The position numbers and the translations under genes are program-made. 64,000 bases of DNA from Rhizobium sp. SG_E_25_P2 (lineage in GTDB: Bacteria; Pseudomonadota; Alphaproteobacteria; Rhizobiales; Rhizobiaceae): assembly GCF_029892285.1 (NCBI RefSeq), contig NZ_JARXVM010000002.1, forward strand, positions 62,001 to 126,000, given 5' to 3'. Each line of letters starts with the position of its first letter. Positions within the stretch are counted from its first letter, which is position 1. The notes beneath the pieces are model-generated. The model made no database searches. It had not been told where the DNA came from and saw only the letters and a program-made list of their open reading frames with translations. Below are positions 17,297 to 27,132 of this stretch, in pieces.

Positions 17297-18874
17297 ATGG
17301 CGGCCACGACTACCAGCATGGCGGGCGCGCCCGCCCAAGAGATCGACACGCGGCGGCTGATCGCTTTTTTCGCCATGGTGTTCGGCATGTTCATGTCGAT
17401 CCTGGACATCCAGATCGTCTCTGCCTCGCTCGCCGAAATCCAGGCCGGTCTCAGCGCCAGCAATGACGAAATCGCCTGGGTTCAAACATCCTATCTGATT
17501 GCCGAAGTGATCATGATCCCACTGTCTGGCACGCTTGCGCGGGTTCTGTCGACGCGGGTGCTGTTTTCGGTGTCGGCGGCGGGCTTTACACTGGCTTCGG
17601 CGCTAGCCGCCACCGCCACCAATATCGACCAGATGATCGTCTATCGCGCCATTCAGGGCTTTATCGGCGGTGGAATGATCCCCTCGGTCTTCGCGGCCGC
17701 GTTCACGATATTTCCGCCGTCAAAGCGGGCCATCGTTTCTCCGATCATCGGTCTCGTGGCGACTCTGGCGCCGACCATCGGGCCGACGGTCGGCGGTTAC
17801 CTCACCAGCATTTTTTCCTGGCACTGGCTGTTTCTGGTCAATGTCGTTCCTGGCGTCATCGTGGCGATCACCACCTGGATGTTCATCGATTTCGATAAGC
17901 CCGATCATTCGCTGATGAAGAAATTCGATTGGACCGGGCTTGCCGCCATGGCGGTGTTTCTCGGATCGCTCGAATATGTGCTCGAGGAAGGAAACGCCAA
18001 GGGCTGGCTTGACGATGAGCACATCGTCATGGGCACGGTCGCGCTGACGGGCGGCGCCTTGGTGTTTTTCTGGCGGGCGTTTACCGCTGCATTCCCGATT
18101 GTCGATCTCAAAGCTTTCAATGATCGCAACTTCGCCTTCGGATCAATGTTCTCTTTCGTGATGGGCATCGGCCTTTACGGTCTGACCTATCTCTATCCGC
18201 AGTATCTCGGCCATATCAGAGGATATGACTCGCTGATGATCGGCGAAACCATGTTCGTGTCTGGCCTGGCGATGTTCTGCACGGCGCCGATCGCCGGGAT
18301 CATGTCCAACAAGCTGGATCCCCGCGTGATGATGATGGTGGGCTTCGGCGGGTTCGCGCTGTCCAACTACATGATGGCGCATATGACGGCGGACTGGGAT
18401 TTTTACGAATTGCTCATTCCGCAGATCCTGCGCGGGTTTTCGCTGATGTTCGCGATGGTGCCGATCAACAATGTCGCGCTCGGCACCTTGCCTCCGAACC
18501 GCATCGCCAATGCCTCAGGACTCTACAACCTGACGCGCAACCTCGGCGGCGCGGTGGGGCTGGCGATCATCAACACGTTGATCACCCAGCAGAACAAGGT
18601 GCATTATGCGTATCTCGCCGAACATGTGAACCTCGCCAATCCGGAAGCGGTGTCGATGATCGCCGATCTGACCGCCAAATACAACGGCGCCGGCATGGAT
18701 GGTTCTGCGATCGCGGTTCAGAAAGTGGTGGGGATGGTCAACCAGCAGGCCTATGTAATGTCGTTCATCGACATCTTCACGCTGCTGGCGCTGTTGTTCG
18801 CAGCACTCGTGGTGTTGGCGATGACGCTCAAGAAGCCTCGGGCCGCCCCGGCTGCAGGCGGAAGCGGACATTGA
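17297..18874 (+). CDS. MFS transporter, DHA2/EmrB family
   Basis: 525 residues with about 14 hydrophobic helices typical of DHA2 drug:proton antiporters. The first helix region (MFGMFMSILDIQIVSASL) carries the family motif D1-like LDIQIV, and helix 2 has WVQTSYLIAEVIMIPLSG. A strong AGGAGG site precedes the ATG at 17297. With the fusion protein upstream it forms an EmrAB-type tripartite exporter; no outer-membrane channel gene is adjacent. Expression is likely induced by release of the divergent TetR protein. Substrates cannot be inferred. Confidence 0.93.
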   Translation: MAATTTSMAGAPAQEIDTRRLIAFFAMVFGMFMSILDIQIVSASLAEIQAGLSASNDEIAWVQTSYLIAEVIMIPLSGTLARVLSTRVLFSVSAAGFTLASALAATATNIDQMIVYRAIQGFIGGGMIPSVFAAAFTIFPPSKRAIVSPIIGLVATLAPTIGPTVGGYLTSIFSWHWLFLVNVVPGVIVAITTWMFIDFDKPDHSLMKKFDWTGLAAMAVFLGSLEYVLEEGNAKGWLDDEHIVMGTVALTGGALVFFWRAFTAAFPIVDLKAFNDRNFAFGSMFSFVMGIGLYGLTYLYPQYLGHIRGYDSLMIGETMFVSGLAMFCTAPIAGIMSNKLDPRVMMMVGFGGFALSNYMMAHMTADWDFYELLIPQILRGFSLMFAMVPINNVALGTLPPNRIANASGLYNLTRNLGGAVGLAIINTLITQQNKVHYAYLAEHVNLANPEAVSMIADLTAKYNGAGMDGSAIAVQKVVGMVNQQAYVMSFIDIFTLLALLFAALVVLAMTLKKPRAAPAAGGSGH

Positions 18875-18886
18875 AAGCGCTGGCGC

Positions 18887-19291
18887 TCAGCCGATGCTGT
18901 TGAGCGCCAGAACTGCATTTTCGGGCTCCAGGCTTTCATACTCGACGCCGTCGCCGAAACCGAGCGTGAGGATCGCCTCGCCGCCGTCATTGGTCAGCGC
19001 CACGGTGCCGTCGCCATTGTCGGTCCAGTTGCGGGCCGTGGCGAGGCCGGGCCAGACCTGTTCGCAATCACCGCTGGCCAGGACCTCGCGCGAGCGCGGG
19101 CTGAGCGGCTTGCCGCGGGTGACGATGCAGACGGCGCCGTTCTCCATGTTGGAGACGGTGAATTCCTTGCTGTCGGGCTTGGCGATCGAAGCCGAAACGA
19201 CCGTGTCGATCTTGGCTGCGCTTTCCTGCGCAGGCAGGTAGACATAACCTGCGGCGATGATGGCCGCCGCAACGGCGAACATGCGAAGCAT
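18887..19291 (-). CDS. Secreted AprI/Inh-like protein (putative protease inhibitor)
   Basis: 134 residues with an N-terminal signal or anchor segment (about 1-20). The mature part contains a cysteine pair (GAVCIVTRG and SGDCEQVWPG) followed by a tryptophan and an alternating beta pattern (GTVALTNDGGEAILTLGF). This layout resembles the eight-stranded AprI/Inh/Omp19 inhibitor fold of alphaproteobacteria, whose members are periplasmic or outer-membrane lipoproteins. Identification rests on pattern only. It is convergent with the MFS gene. Confidence 0.6.
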   Translation of the reverse strand: MLRMFAVAAAIIAAGYVYLPAQESAAKIDTVVSASIAKPDSKEFTVSNMENGAVCIVTRGKPLSPRSREVLASGDCEQVWPGLATARNWTDNGDGTVALTNDGGEAILTLGFGDGVEYESLEPENAVLALNSIG

Positions 19292-19395
19292 GGCGTGCTC
19301 CTTCTTCCAGCGAAAACTTTAGCAATTCCGCAGAAGAGAATGCGCGGCAAACCTTACCCGAGCGTTAACGATTAACAATTATGGTAAAGAAGAGC

Positions 19396-20349
19396 TTAAT
19401 CCAGCAGGCCTCTGCATTCCGGAACCGGGGTTACCGGCGCCTGGTTGCCGAGAAAGGCGATGAGATTGTCGGCGACGAGATCGGCCATGGCGTTGCGGGT
19501 GATCATTGAAGCCGAGGCGACATGCGGCAGGAGCGAGACATTGTCGAACTCCATCAGTTCTGCGGGCACGTTCGGTTCGTCGTCAAAGACATCGAGGCCG
19601 GCGCCGGCGATCTCCTTGGCCCGGAGAGCTTCGACCAGGTCTGGTTCGCTGACGGTCCAGCCGCGGCCGACATTGATCAGCACGCCGTTCGGTCCGAGCG
19701 CGCGCAGGATGGAGCGGTTGATGGTGCGATGCGTGTCCGGCGTCTTCGGCACGATGGCGATCAGCGTGTCTACCGTTTCGGCCAGCGCTTCCAGGGTCGG
19801 AAGATAGTCATAGGAGAGATCAGGCTTCGGGCTGCGGGTGTGATAGCTGATCTTGACATTGAAGGGCTCTAACCGCCTGGCGATCTGCTGGCCGATGCGG
19901 CCCAGGCCGTAAAGGCCGACATGGCGTCCGCGCAGCGACAGCGGCGACAGGCGGAACGCGCCTTCCTTCACCCAGCGACCGGCGCGAAGATAGTTTTCCG
20001 CCTGCGGCAGGAGACGGATGGTGTTGATCAGCAGGCCGATCGTGGTGTCCGCCACCTCCTCGTCGAGCACTTCGGGCGTGTTGGAGACCATCACGCCCTT
20101 GCCGGCGGCATAGGCGGCGTCGACGCCGTCATAGCCGACGCCGAAATTGGCGACGATCTTCAGATTGGGCAGCGCATCGAACAGCGGCGGCTTGAAATCG
20201 TTGAAGGTGGTCGCGCCCGTGACCGTCTCGGCCATCTCAGGCGTCACGTCTTCGGGCCGCGCGCTCGGCAATTCCAGAAGACGGAAATGAGGCGCGAGCC
20301 GTTCGCGGAATCGCGGATGGGCGCGGCCGACCATCAGGACGGTTTTCAT
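19396..20349 (-). CDS. D-isomer-specific 2-hydroxyacid dehydrogenase
   Basis: 317 residues from the ATG at 20349, which has AAAGGTGA upstream. The NAD(P) Rossmann motif is GLYGLGRIGQQIA; catalytic Arg in NVGRGWTV, Glu in FDDEPNVP and His in LLPHVASAS are all present. It most resembles hydroxypyruvate/glyoxylate reductases (GhrB/GyaR type) that reduce 2-keto acids. The LacI regulator gene lies immediately upstream, 11 bases away on the same strand, so the two form an operon; the regulator's inducer may be related to the substrate. Confidence 0.9.
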   Translation of the reverse strand: MKTVLMVGRAHPRFRERLAPHFRLLELPSARPEDVTPEMAETVTGATTFNDFKPPLFDALPNLKIVANFGVGYDGVDAAYAAGKGVMVSNTPEVLDEEVADTTIGLLINTIRLLPQAENYLRAGRWVKEGAFRLSPLSLRGRHVGLYGLGRIGQQIARRLEPFNVKISYHTRSPKPDLSYDYLPTLEALAETVDTLIAIVPKTPDTHRTINRSILRALGPNGVLINVGRGWTVSEPDLVEALRAKEIAGAGLDVFDDEPNVPAELMEFDNVSLLPHVASASMITRNAMADLVADNLIAFLGNQAPVTPVPECRGLLD

Positions 20350-20360
20350 GAGCGTCACCT

Positions 20361-21383
20361 TTATTTGCGAGGTTTCATCGGCCCGGTTGATTGCCGGATG
20401 CGCATTTCGGGCTTGATCAGATGCAACCCGTCGGGTTCATGGCTGCCGGCCAGCCGGTCGAGAAGCGCGCGGGCCGCCAGACGTCCGACTTCGGACTGGC
20501 CGTTCCAGACAGTGGTCAATGCCGGCGTGGCGATCGAGGCCTCTTCGAGGTCGTCATAGCCGGTCACGGAAATATCCACCCCGGAGATCAAGCCGGCGCG
20601 GGCGACGCCGTTCATCAGGCCTATGGCGACGAGATCGTTCCAGCAGACCGCCGCCGTCGGTTTGAGCGGATGGGAGAGAAAGTTGACCGCCGCCTCGAAA
20701 CCGCCCTGGCGGGTGCGCGGGCCGGGGATTCTGAGTTCCGGCAACACCTCGATATCGGCCTTGCGCAGCGCATTCACATAGCCCTGGTAGCGGTCGCGGC
20801 CTGTCGATGTCTGGTCGGTGCCGCCGACCATGGCGATGACGCGGTGGCCCAGAGAAATGAGATGGTTGGTGGCGAGCGAGATGCCGTAGCTGTCGTCGCC
20901 GCGAAAAGCGGGCAGCGTCACGCCCTCGATGGTGCGGGCCACCAGGATGACCGGCATGCCGTTTTCCTCGGCGAGGTCCAGGTCGATCTTCGGCGTGCCG
21001 ATGGCCGGCGACATGATGATGCCGTCTCCGCCCAACTGCAGCATGGTTTCGATGAAATTGCGCTGTTTCTCGACGGAATCGTAATGATTGGAGAGAATGA
21101 ACGTGTGCTGGCTGCGGTCGAGTTCGCTTTCGATCGCTTTGAGGATTTCGGCGTAGAACGGGTTCATGATGTCATGAACGATCACGCCGATGATGCCCGA
21201 GCGCGAGGTGCGCAGGCTTGCGGCGCGCCTATTGTAGATATAACCGAGCGCCCGCGCCTGATCCTTGATCTTCTCGCGCGTCGCCGCCGCAACCAGCGGA
21301 CTGTCGCGCAACGCCAGCGACACGGTCGCGGTCGAGACGCCCAATGTCTCGGCGATCGTCGACAGTTTTATCTTCTGAGCCAT
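20361..21383 (-). CDS. LacI family transcriptional regulator
   Basis: 340 residues: N-terminal LacI helix-turn-helix and hinge (IKLSTIAETLGVSTATVSLALR, then LGYIYNRRAASLR), followed by a periplasmic-binding-like sugar-sensing domain (GIIGVIVHDIMNPFYAEI). It is co-transcribed with the hydroxyacid dehydrogenase gene. A LacI-type imperfect palindrome lies 68 bases upstream. The ligand may be a sugar acid given its partner gene; that is inference. Confidence 0.92.
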   Translation of the reverse strand: MAQKIKLSTIAETLGVSTATVSLALRDSPLVAAATREKIKDQARALGYIYNRRAASLRTSRSGIIGVIVHDIMNPFYAEILKAIESELDRSQHTFILSNHYDSVEKQRNFIETMLQLGGDGIIMSPAIGTPKIDLDLAEENGMPVILVARTIEGVTLPAFRGDDSYGISLATNHLISLGHRVIAMVGGTDQTSTGRDRYQGYVNALRKADIEVLPELRIPGPRTRQGGFEAAVNFLSHPLKPTAAVCWNDLVAIGLMNGVARAGLISGVDISVTGYDDLEEASIATPALTTVWNGQSEVGRLAARALLDRLAGSHEPDGLHLIKPEMRIRQSTGPMKPRK

Positions 21384-21450
21384 GCGTCCTCCCAGGAAGC
21401 CAGCCGCCCGATTGCGTCGCTATACGCGCATGATGGGCTGCACACTCCTC

Positions 21451-21464
21451 CTAAATCGTTTGAG
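21451..21464. promoter_or_regulatory. Candidate LacI-type operator
   Basis: CTAAATCGTTTGAG is a 14-bp imperfect palindrome with a central CG (10 of 14 positions symmetrical), the typical LacI-family operator form, in the region upstream of the LacI gene. Confidence 0.4.
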
Positions 21465-21515
21465 GTATCACATAGCCGCCGCGCCGCAAGGTCGAGGGCG
21501 CGGAAAAGCGACCCA

Positions 21516-22031
21516 TTATTCACCGAAACCGTCGTCCTTGTCGTTTTCCTGTCCGAGATTGGCGTTGATCTTTTTGAGAAGCTTGCAAAATTGGCGGATT
21601 TCCTTGTCGCTGAAGCCCGAAAGCGCAAAGGCTTCCGTCGCCTTGACCGCATAGGAAATCGCGCCCACCTGCCGACTGCCGAGATCGGTGAGCGCGGCGC
21701 GCATCTGCCGGCCGTCGCTCTCGTCGGCGATCCGCTTGATGAAGCCTTGCGCTTCCATACGCGACAGTGTGCGCGTCATGGTGGGCGGCTTGACGCCGAG
21801 CTCAGTGGCGATGGCGCCAGCCGTCATCGTCTCTTGCGAGGACAGCGCCAGGATCACGCCGTCCTGGCCGGCATAGAGGCCGCTCGCGGATAGCGAGCGC
21901 GTCAGGAAGGTGCGCATGGAACGGGCGGCCTTGGTGAGTTCAGGCTGAAGCGTCCCCGGCTCGTATTTTTCCCTGGGCTTGTCCTTCTCTTCGGACTTGT
22001 CCTTCTTGGCCTGCTTGTCCTTCTTGGCCAT
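21516..22031 (-). CDS. MarR family transcriptional regulator with charged N-terminal tail
   Basis: 171 residues from the ATG at 22031. Residues 1-25 are almost all Lys, Asp and Glu (MAKKDKQAKKDKSEEKDK). The MarR winged helix follows: QDGVILALSSQETMTAGAIATELGV, then TMTRTLSRMEAQGFIKR and the wing ESDGRQMRAALT. MarR proteins are dimeric repressors responding to small phenolic or oxidative signals. It is divergent from the creatininase-family gene, 72 bases away, which is the most likely target. Confidence 0.88.
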   Translation of the reverse strand: MAKKDKQAKKDKSEEKDKPREKYEPGTLQPELTKAARSMRTFLTRSLSASGLYAGQDGVILALSSQETMTAGAIATELGVKPPTMTRTLSRMEAQGFIKRIADESDGRQMRAALTDLGSRQVGAISYAVKATEAFALSGFSDKEIRQFCKLLKKINANLGQENDKDDGFGE

Positions 22032-22103
22032 GCCCCGTCCCGCGCTAGGATTTTTTGCTTTCAGTCTGTATGACGTATGGGGATTGGCAAAGGCAAGGAA
22101 AAG

Positions 22104-22886
22104 ATGATCAACATGCCGGGACCACCGCCCGGCGGCTGGAGCGACCGCATCGCCATCCTGCCGCTCGGGGCGCATGAATATCACGGACCGCATCTGCCGC
22201 TTCAGACGGATGCGATAATCGCGGAGGGGGTGGCGGCGCGTCTCACGGTAGCGCTCGGGACGCGCGATGCGATCCTGTTACCCGTGGAGCCGGTCGGCTA
22301 TTCGCCGGAGCATCTCGATCGGCCGGGCACCCAAAGCCTCGGCTATCACGAAGCGATCGAACGCTGGCTCAACACTGCCGAGACGCTGCGAGGGCAACGC
22401 GTCGGACGCCTGATGCTGCTCAACGCCCATGGCGGTAATTCGCCGCTTTTGTCGATCGTGGCGATGGAGGCGCGCCTGCGCTTCGGCATGCTCTGCGTGG
22501 CGACCAGTTGGAGCCGCTTCGGCGTTCCAGCCGCCATCGTCCCGCCGGAGAGAAAGGCATTTGATATCCATGGCGGCGACATCGAGACATCGGTCATGCT
22601 CGCGCTCAGGCCGGATCTGGTCGCCTGCGACAAATGCGAGGACTTTGCATCGCGCCAGGCAGATTTCGCACGGGATTTTGCCCATCTGCGCGCCTACGGG
22701 CCGCATGCCTTCGGGTGGATGATGCGCGATCTCAATGACGAGGGCGCGGCGGGCGATGCGCGGCTCGCCACCGCCGAAAAAGGCGAGGCGCTTCTCGCGC
22801 ATGCTGTCTCCGGTCTCGTGGAACTGGTCGACGACATTGCGAGGTTCGACCTCGGCCTGTTTTCGCCTGGGGAACGAGGCGGCTGA
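22104..22886 (+). CDS. Creatininase family amidohydrolase
   Basis: 260 residues. LPLGAHEYHGPHLPLQTD contains the family's metal-ligand pattern (Glu-x-x-Gly-x-His with a following Asp), LLNAHGGNSPLL the second and DIHGGDIETSVML the third motif. The family covers creatinine amidohydrolase and mycofactocin or FAPy-type enzymes; the exact substrate is unknown. The ATG at 22104 has AAGGAAAAG upstream; the in-frame ATG at 22077 has no ribosome site and is less likely. It is divergent from MarR and convergent with the chemoreceptor gene. Confidence 0.88.
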   Translation: MINMPGPPPGGWSDRIAILPLGAHEYHGPHLPLQTDAIIAEGVAARLTVALGTRDAILLPVEPVGYSPEHLDRPGTQSLGYHEAIERWLNTAETLRGQRVGRLMLLNAHGGNSPLLSIVAMEARLRFGMLCVATSWSRFGVPAAIVPPERKAFDIHGGDIETSVMLALRPDLVACDKCEDFASRQADFARDFAHLRAYGPHAFGWMMRDLNDEGAAGDARLATAEKGEALLAHAVSGLVELVDDIARFDLGLFSPGERGG

Positions 22887-22894
22887 GCCGCCTC
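22876..22894. terminator. Hairpin containing the creatininase stop codon
   Basis: GAGGCGGC-TGA-GCCGCCTC is a perfect 8-bp stem whose 3-base loop is exactly the stop codon of the creatininase gene. It lies between convergent genes; there is no T-tract. Confidence 0.5.
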
Positions 22895-22905
22895 CGTCAG
22901 GCCGT

Positions 22906-24798
22906 TCAGGCGGCGCGGCGAACAGGCTGGCCTGTCGAGGCGTGCAGGCGGAAGCGCTCCAGCAATTCGTGCAGATGACGGCTCTGTTCGGAGAGCGACA
23001 TGCTGGCGGCGGTGGTTTCCTCGACCATGGCGGCGTTCTGCTGGGTCATCTGGTCCATGTGATTGACCGAACTGTTGATTTCCTGCAGCGCTGAGGCCTG
23101 TTCCTGCGTCGCCTTGGAGATGGTCTCGATGTGATCGTTGACGCGGTTGACCAGGCCTTCGATCTCCAGAAGCGCGTCGCCGGTCGAGCGGACCAGGCCG
23201 ACGCCCGTGGAGACTTCCGTCTCCGATTGGTTGATCAGCGCCTTGATCTCCTTGGCGGCGTTGGCCGAGCGCTGCGCAAGCTCGCGCACTTCCTGCGCCA
23301 CGACGGCAAAGCCCTTGCCGGCGTCGCCAGCGCGGGCGGCTTCGACGCCCGCATTCAGGGCGAGCAGATTGGTCTGGAAGGCGATCTCGTCGATCACGCC
23401 GATGATCTGGCTGATCTTGCCCGAGGATTCCTCGATGCGGCTCATGGCCGAGACGGCGTCACGGACGATGGCGCCCGATTTGCCGGCGCTCTGCTTGGTC
23501 TCCACCATCATCGAGGTCACTTCATGAGCGCGCTGGGACGTGCTGCGGACCGTGGCGGTGATCTCGTCGAGCGCGGCTGCTGCTTCCTCAAGAGACGCGG
23601 CCTGCTGCTCGGTGCGGCGGGAGAGATCGTTGGCGGCGGCGCTCAATTCGCGGGTGTTGTCGTTGATGGTCGATCCGGAGAGGCGGATGCGTTCGATCGT
23701 CGAGGCGAGCGTCTCCATGGTTGCGTTGACATTGTTCTGCAATTCGGCGAAAGCGCCGCGGAATTCGCCCTGCATGGTCTGGGTGAGGTCGGCGTCGGCG
23801 AGCGCCCCGATCACGCGGCGCATCGCGCCCACACCCTTGTCAACAGTGCCGACCAGTTCGTTGACGCTTGCCGCAAAACGGTTGAGGTCTGGATTGTCGT
23901 AATCCTTGGAAATGCGCAACGAGAAATCGCCGTTGACGGCGGCGGCGACCACGCCGCTGATCGTGTTCTGCAATTCGGCGCTCTTGGCGTGCAGCGCGGC
24001 CTCCTGGGTTTCGAGTTCGCGCATGGCGATGCTGTTCTTGCGGAAGATTTCCATGGCGCGGGCCATTTCACCGATTTCGTCCTGGCGCGCTGTGCTGTCG
24101 ACCTCGCCGGAGAGATCGCCGCCGGCAAGCCGGGTCATGGCGCTCGTCAACGCCTTGATCGGCTTGGCGATGCCGTTGCGGGCGACATAGGAACTGACGC
24201 CGCCGCCGATCATCACGCAGACGGCGGCGACGCCGATCTGCACCCAGATGGCGAGGTCGGCTTCGCTGAGCGCGTCGGCGCGGGCTGCGGCGAGGCTTTC
24301 GCCGGACGACTTGCTGTAGATCTTGACCGCTGCGGTGACGGATTTCTGCGCGTCCAACGCCTGGCCGAGCGCGGCCTTGAGGCTGGCTGCATCCTTGCCA
24401 TCCTGTGCTGTCTTCACCATCGCCCGTATCTGATCGAAATAGGCGAGCAGCGCCGCTTTGACGTCGCCGAGCATCTTCTTTTCCTCGGCGCTCGCAACCT
24501 GCTCGATCTTCGGCAGCCGTTCCAGCATTTCGCCAGCGCGTTTTTCGGTCTCGGCGGCGAAGTCGACCGCCTTTTCCGGCGCCAGCGCCAGCTGATAGGT
24601 CATGCGGCTGATAGCGATGATATCCACGCGGAGATCCATGGCTTCACGGGCCATTTCCTCGCGCGCTCCGACAGAGGCGAGTGTCGAGCCTATGTCGCGC
24701 ATGCCGACGATGCCGACGCCTGCAATGGTGAGCGAGGTGACAGCCATGAAGATCATCACGAAGCCGATTTTCATCTGGATGGGGAGATTTTGCAGCAT
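22906..24798 (-). CDS. Methyl-accepting chemotaxis protein
   Basis: 630 residues. Transmembrane helix 1 (about 10-33), a four-helix-bundle periplasmic sensor (about 34-188), transmembrane helix 2 (about 190-212), a HAMP linker (about 213-270, with [17 protein letters not shown]), a second HAMP-like helix region (about 290-360) and the MCP signalling domain (about 390-600). The hairpin tip reads [20 protein letters not shown] and is fully conserved, so it should dock CheA/CheW. No che genes are nearby; it is an orphan receptor. Ligand unknown. Confidence 0.95.
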   Translation of the reverse strand: MLQNLPIQMKIGFVMIFMAVTSLTIAGVGIVGMRDIGSTLASVGAREEMAREAMDLRVDIIAISRMTYQLALAPEKAVDFAAETEKRAGEMLERLPKIEQVASAEEKKMLGDVKAALLAYFDQIRAMVKTAQDGKDAASLKAALGQALDAQKSVTAAVKIYSKSSGESLAAARADALSEADLAIWVQIGVAAVCVMIGGGVSSYVARNGIAKPIKALTSAMTRLAGGDLSGEVDSTARQDEIGEMARAMEIFRKNSIAMRELETQEAALHAKSAELQNTISGVVAAAVNGDFSLRISKDYDNPDLNRFAASVNELVGTVDKGVGAMRRVIGALADADLTQTMQGEFRGAFAELQNNVNATMETLASTIERIRLSGSTINDNTRELSAAANDLSRRTEQQAASLEEAAAALDEITATVRSTSQRAHEVTSMMVETKQSAGKSGAIVRDAVSAMSRIEESSGKISQIIGVIDEIAFQTNLLALNAGVEAARAGDAGKGFAVVAQEVRELAQRSANAAKEIKALINQSETEVSTGVGLVRSTGDALLEIEGLVNRVNDHIETISKATQEQASALQEINSSVNHMDQMTQQNAAMVEETTAASMSLSEQSRHLHELLERFRLHASTGQPVRRAA

Positions 24799-24996
24799 AG
24801 GGGACGTTTCCTCGCAGCGGTTGGCGGGCTTGGAGTCTTATGTGCAGCGCAAAATATGAATATATGGTTTTATAAAAGATCTGATAAATTACCGAAAAAT
24901 TCACATAGCTGCAAAATCGAGGGGTTCTTCGTCGGATCGAAAAGACGCGTTCGGAGCATTTGCGCTTGGCCGGCAACTCTCCTATATAGAGCGCCG

Positions 24997-25013
24997 ATGA
25001 TATAATATTACAT
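24997..25013. promoter_or_regulatory. Candidate Zur box upstream of the zinc chaperone gene
   Basis: ATGATATAATATTACAT is a 17-bp imperfect palindrome (12 of 16 paired positions symmetrical), 17 bases before the start of the CobW-type gene. It differs at only two positions from the form ATGTTATAnTATAACAT that I recall for Zur operators. Derepression at low zinc would suit the downstream genes. Confidence 0.6.
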
Positions 25014-25029
25014 TCCGCGAGGAAGCCTC

Positions 25030-26139
25030 ATGACCGAAACCCAGACCGCCAAGCCCATTCCCGTCACCGTGCTCACCGGCTATCTCGGCGCCGGCAAAAC
25101 GACGCTGCTCAACCGTATTCTCACCGAGAGCCACGGCAAACGCTATGCCGTGATCGTCAACGAATTCGGCGAGATCGGCATCGACAACGATCTGATCGTC
25201 GAGTCGGATGAAGAAATCTATGAGATGAACAATGGCTGCATCTGCTGCACGGTGCGCGGCGACCTGATCCGCGTGGTCGAAGGCCTGATGCGCCGTCCGG
25301 GCCGCTTCGACGCCATCATCGTCGAGACCACAGGTCTTGCCGATCCGGTGCCGGTGGCGCAGACCTTCTTCATGGACGAGGACGTGCGTTCCAAGACCCA
25401 GCTCGACGCCGTCGTCACGCTTGTCGACGCCAAGCATCTGCCGCTGCGCCTCAAGGATAGCCGCGAAGCCGAAGACCAGCTGGCCTTCGCCGATGTCGTG
25501 CTGCTCAATAAAACCGATCTCGTGACGCCCGAAGAACTGGCCAATATCGAGGCGGTGATCCGGGTGATCAATCCTTCGGCGCGAATCCATCGCACCGAAC
25601 GTTCGAATGTCGATCTATCCAAGGTCCTTGATCAGGGCGCGTTCGATCTGGAGCGGGCGCTGGAAAACGATCCGCATTTCCTCGAGCATGGCCATGAGGA
25701 CCATGCCTGCGGTCCCGATTGCGATCATCACCATCATGACCATGATCACGACCATCATCACCACGATCATGATCATCACGATCACGACCACGACCATGCG
25801 CATGGCCACGATCATCATCACGCGCCTTCGGCCATTCACGATGTGACGGTGCAGTCGATCTCGTTGCGCGGCGGCCAGATGAATCCGAAGAAGTTCTTCC
25901 CGTGGATCGAGAAGATCACCCAGGTTCAGGGCCCGAATATTCTTCGCCTCAAGGGCATCATCGCGTTTGACCAGGACGAGGAGCGCTATGTGGTGCAGGG
26001 CGTGCACATGATCATCGAGGGCAATCATCAACGTCCGTGGAAGGAAGGCGAAAAGCGGGAAAGCCGTCTCGTCTTCATCGGCCGCGATCTCGACCGCAAG
26101 AAGATCGAGGAAAGCTTCAAGGCCTGTGAGGCCGCCTGA
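25030..26139 (+). CDS. CobW/COG0523 family zinc metallochaperone GTPase
   Basis: 369 residues. The P-loop is GYLGAGKT (17-24), the metal motif GCICC (69-73), Walker B region [11 protein letters not shown] and NKTD the guanine motif. A histidine/aspartate linker (about 217-269) with some 30 His follows, then the CobW C-terminal domain (about 275-365). Such proteins move zinc to client enzymes when zinc is scarce. It overlaps the WD40 gene by one base (TGATG), so the two are coupled. A Zur-like box lies just upstream. Confidence 0.93.
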   Translation: MTETQTAKPIPVTVLTGYLGAGKTTLLNRILTESHGKRYAVIVNEFGEIGIDNDLIVESDEEIYEMNNGCICCTVRGDLIRVVEGLMRRPGRFDAIIVETTGLADPVPVAQTFFMDEDVRSKTQLDAVVTLVDAKHLPLRLKDSREAEDQLAFADVVLLNKTDLVTPEELANIEAVIRVINPSARIHRTERSNVDLSKVLDQGAFDLERALENDPHFLEHGHEDHACGPDCDHHHHDHDHDHHHHDHDHHDHDHDHAHGHDHHHAPSAIHDVTVQSISLRGGQMNPKKFFPWIEKITQVQGPNILRLKGIIAFDQDEERYVVQGVHMIIEGNHQRPWKEGEKRESRLVFIGRDLDRKKIEESFKACEAA

Positions 26140-27128
26140 TGCCCACAGTCGCGCCGCTTGATCTGGAAGGCCACGTCTACGGGGCCTTCTTTCTGGGTGA
26201 AACGCCGTTTTTCGCCGCCTCCTCGGGCGAGATCCACCGTCTCGACAATGGCCACAAGGTCTCAGAAGCCCATCATGGCCTGTTGACCGCTGTCGTCGAT
26301 CCTGCAACCAAGTCGCTCATCACCGGCGGCGAAGACGGCAAGGTGCAGCGCATCTCGGCCGACGGATCGGTCGCTCAGGTCGCGGAAGCGCCCCGCAAAT
26401 GGATCACTGCAGTGGCGGCGGGTCCATCGGGCGCGGTTGGTTTTGCGCATGGCAAGACGGCGGTGGTGGTCACCGCTGACGGCAAGCGGCGGGAATTCAC
26501 CGAACAGCGGACCATCGAGCATCTGGCCTTCGCGCCCAAGGGGCTGCGTATCGGCGTCGCCCGCTATAATGGCGTCACGCTCCATTGGGCCGGCACGAAT
26601 GGCGCTCCCGTCGATCTCGAATGGAAAGGCGCGCATACTTTCGTGACGTTTTCGCCGGACGGCCGCTTCCTCGTCACCGCCATGCAGGAAACCGCGCTGC
26701 ATGGCTGGAAGCTCGATCTCAAGCCCGGCGAGGAAACCCGGCATATGCGCATGAGCGGCTATCCCGCCAAGGTGAAGTCGCTCTCCTGGTCGCCGAAGGG
26801 CAAATGGCTGGCCTCGTCGGGCGCGCCCGCAGCCATTGTCTGGCCGTTTTCGTCGAAGGACGGCCCCATGGGCAAGGCGCCGCTCGAACTCGGCACGCGG
26901 GCCAATATCATGGTGACCGCAGTCGCGTTTCATCCGAATGAGGAGGTGCTGGCCATTGGCTTCATCGACGGCATGATCCTCGGTGTGCGGCTCGCGGATG
27001 AGAAGGAGGCGCTTCTGCGCCGACCTGGCAAGGGCGCGATCTCAGGCATGAGCTGGTCGCAGAATGGCAAGCTGCTCGCCTTCGCTTCGGAAGCCGGCGA
27101 CTGCGGCGTGGTGGATATTTCGGCATAG
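26139..27128 (+). CDS. WD40 repeat protein, partner of the zinc chaperone
   Basis: 329 residues of beta-propeller repeats; SPDGRFLVTAM, SPKGKWLASSG, HPNEEVLAIGF and SQNGKLLAFAS are regularly spaced blade motifs, implying a single seven-bladed propeller. No signal peptide, so cytoplasmic. The start overlaps the stop of the CobW-type gene. The same gene order is common in rhizobia, suggesting a scaffold for zinc delivery; its biochemical role is unknown. Confidence 0.85.
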   Translation: MPTVAPLDLEGHVYGAFFLGETPFFAASSGEIHRLDNGHKVSEAHHGLLTAVVDPATKSLITGGEDGKVQRISADGSVAQVAEAPRKWITAVAAGPSGAVGFAHGKTAVVVTADGKRREFTEQRTIEHLAFAPKGLRIGVARYNGVTLHWAGTNGAPVDLEWKGAHTFVTFSPDGRFLVTAMQETALHGWKLDLKPGEETRHMRMSGYPAKVKSLSWSPKGKWLASSGAPAAIVWPFSSKDGPMGKAPLELGTRANIMVTAVAFHPNEEVLAIGFIDGMILGVRLADEKEALLRRPGKGAISGMSWSQNGKLLAFASEAGDCGVVDISA

Positions 27129-27132
27129 ACTG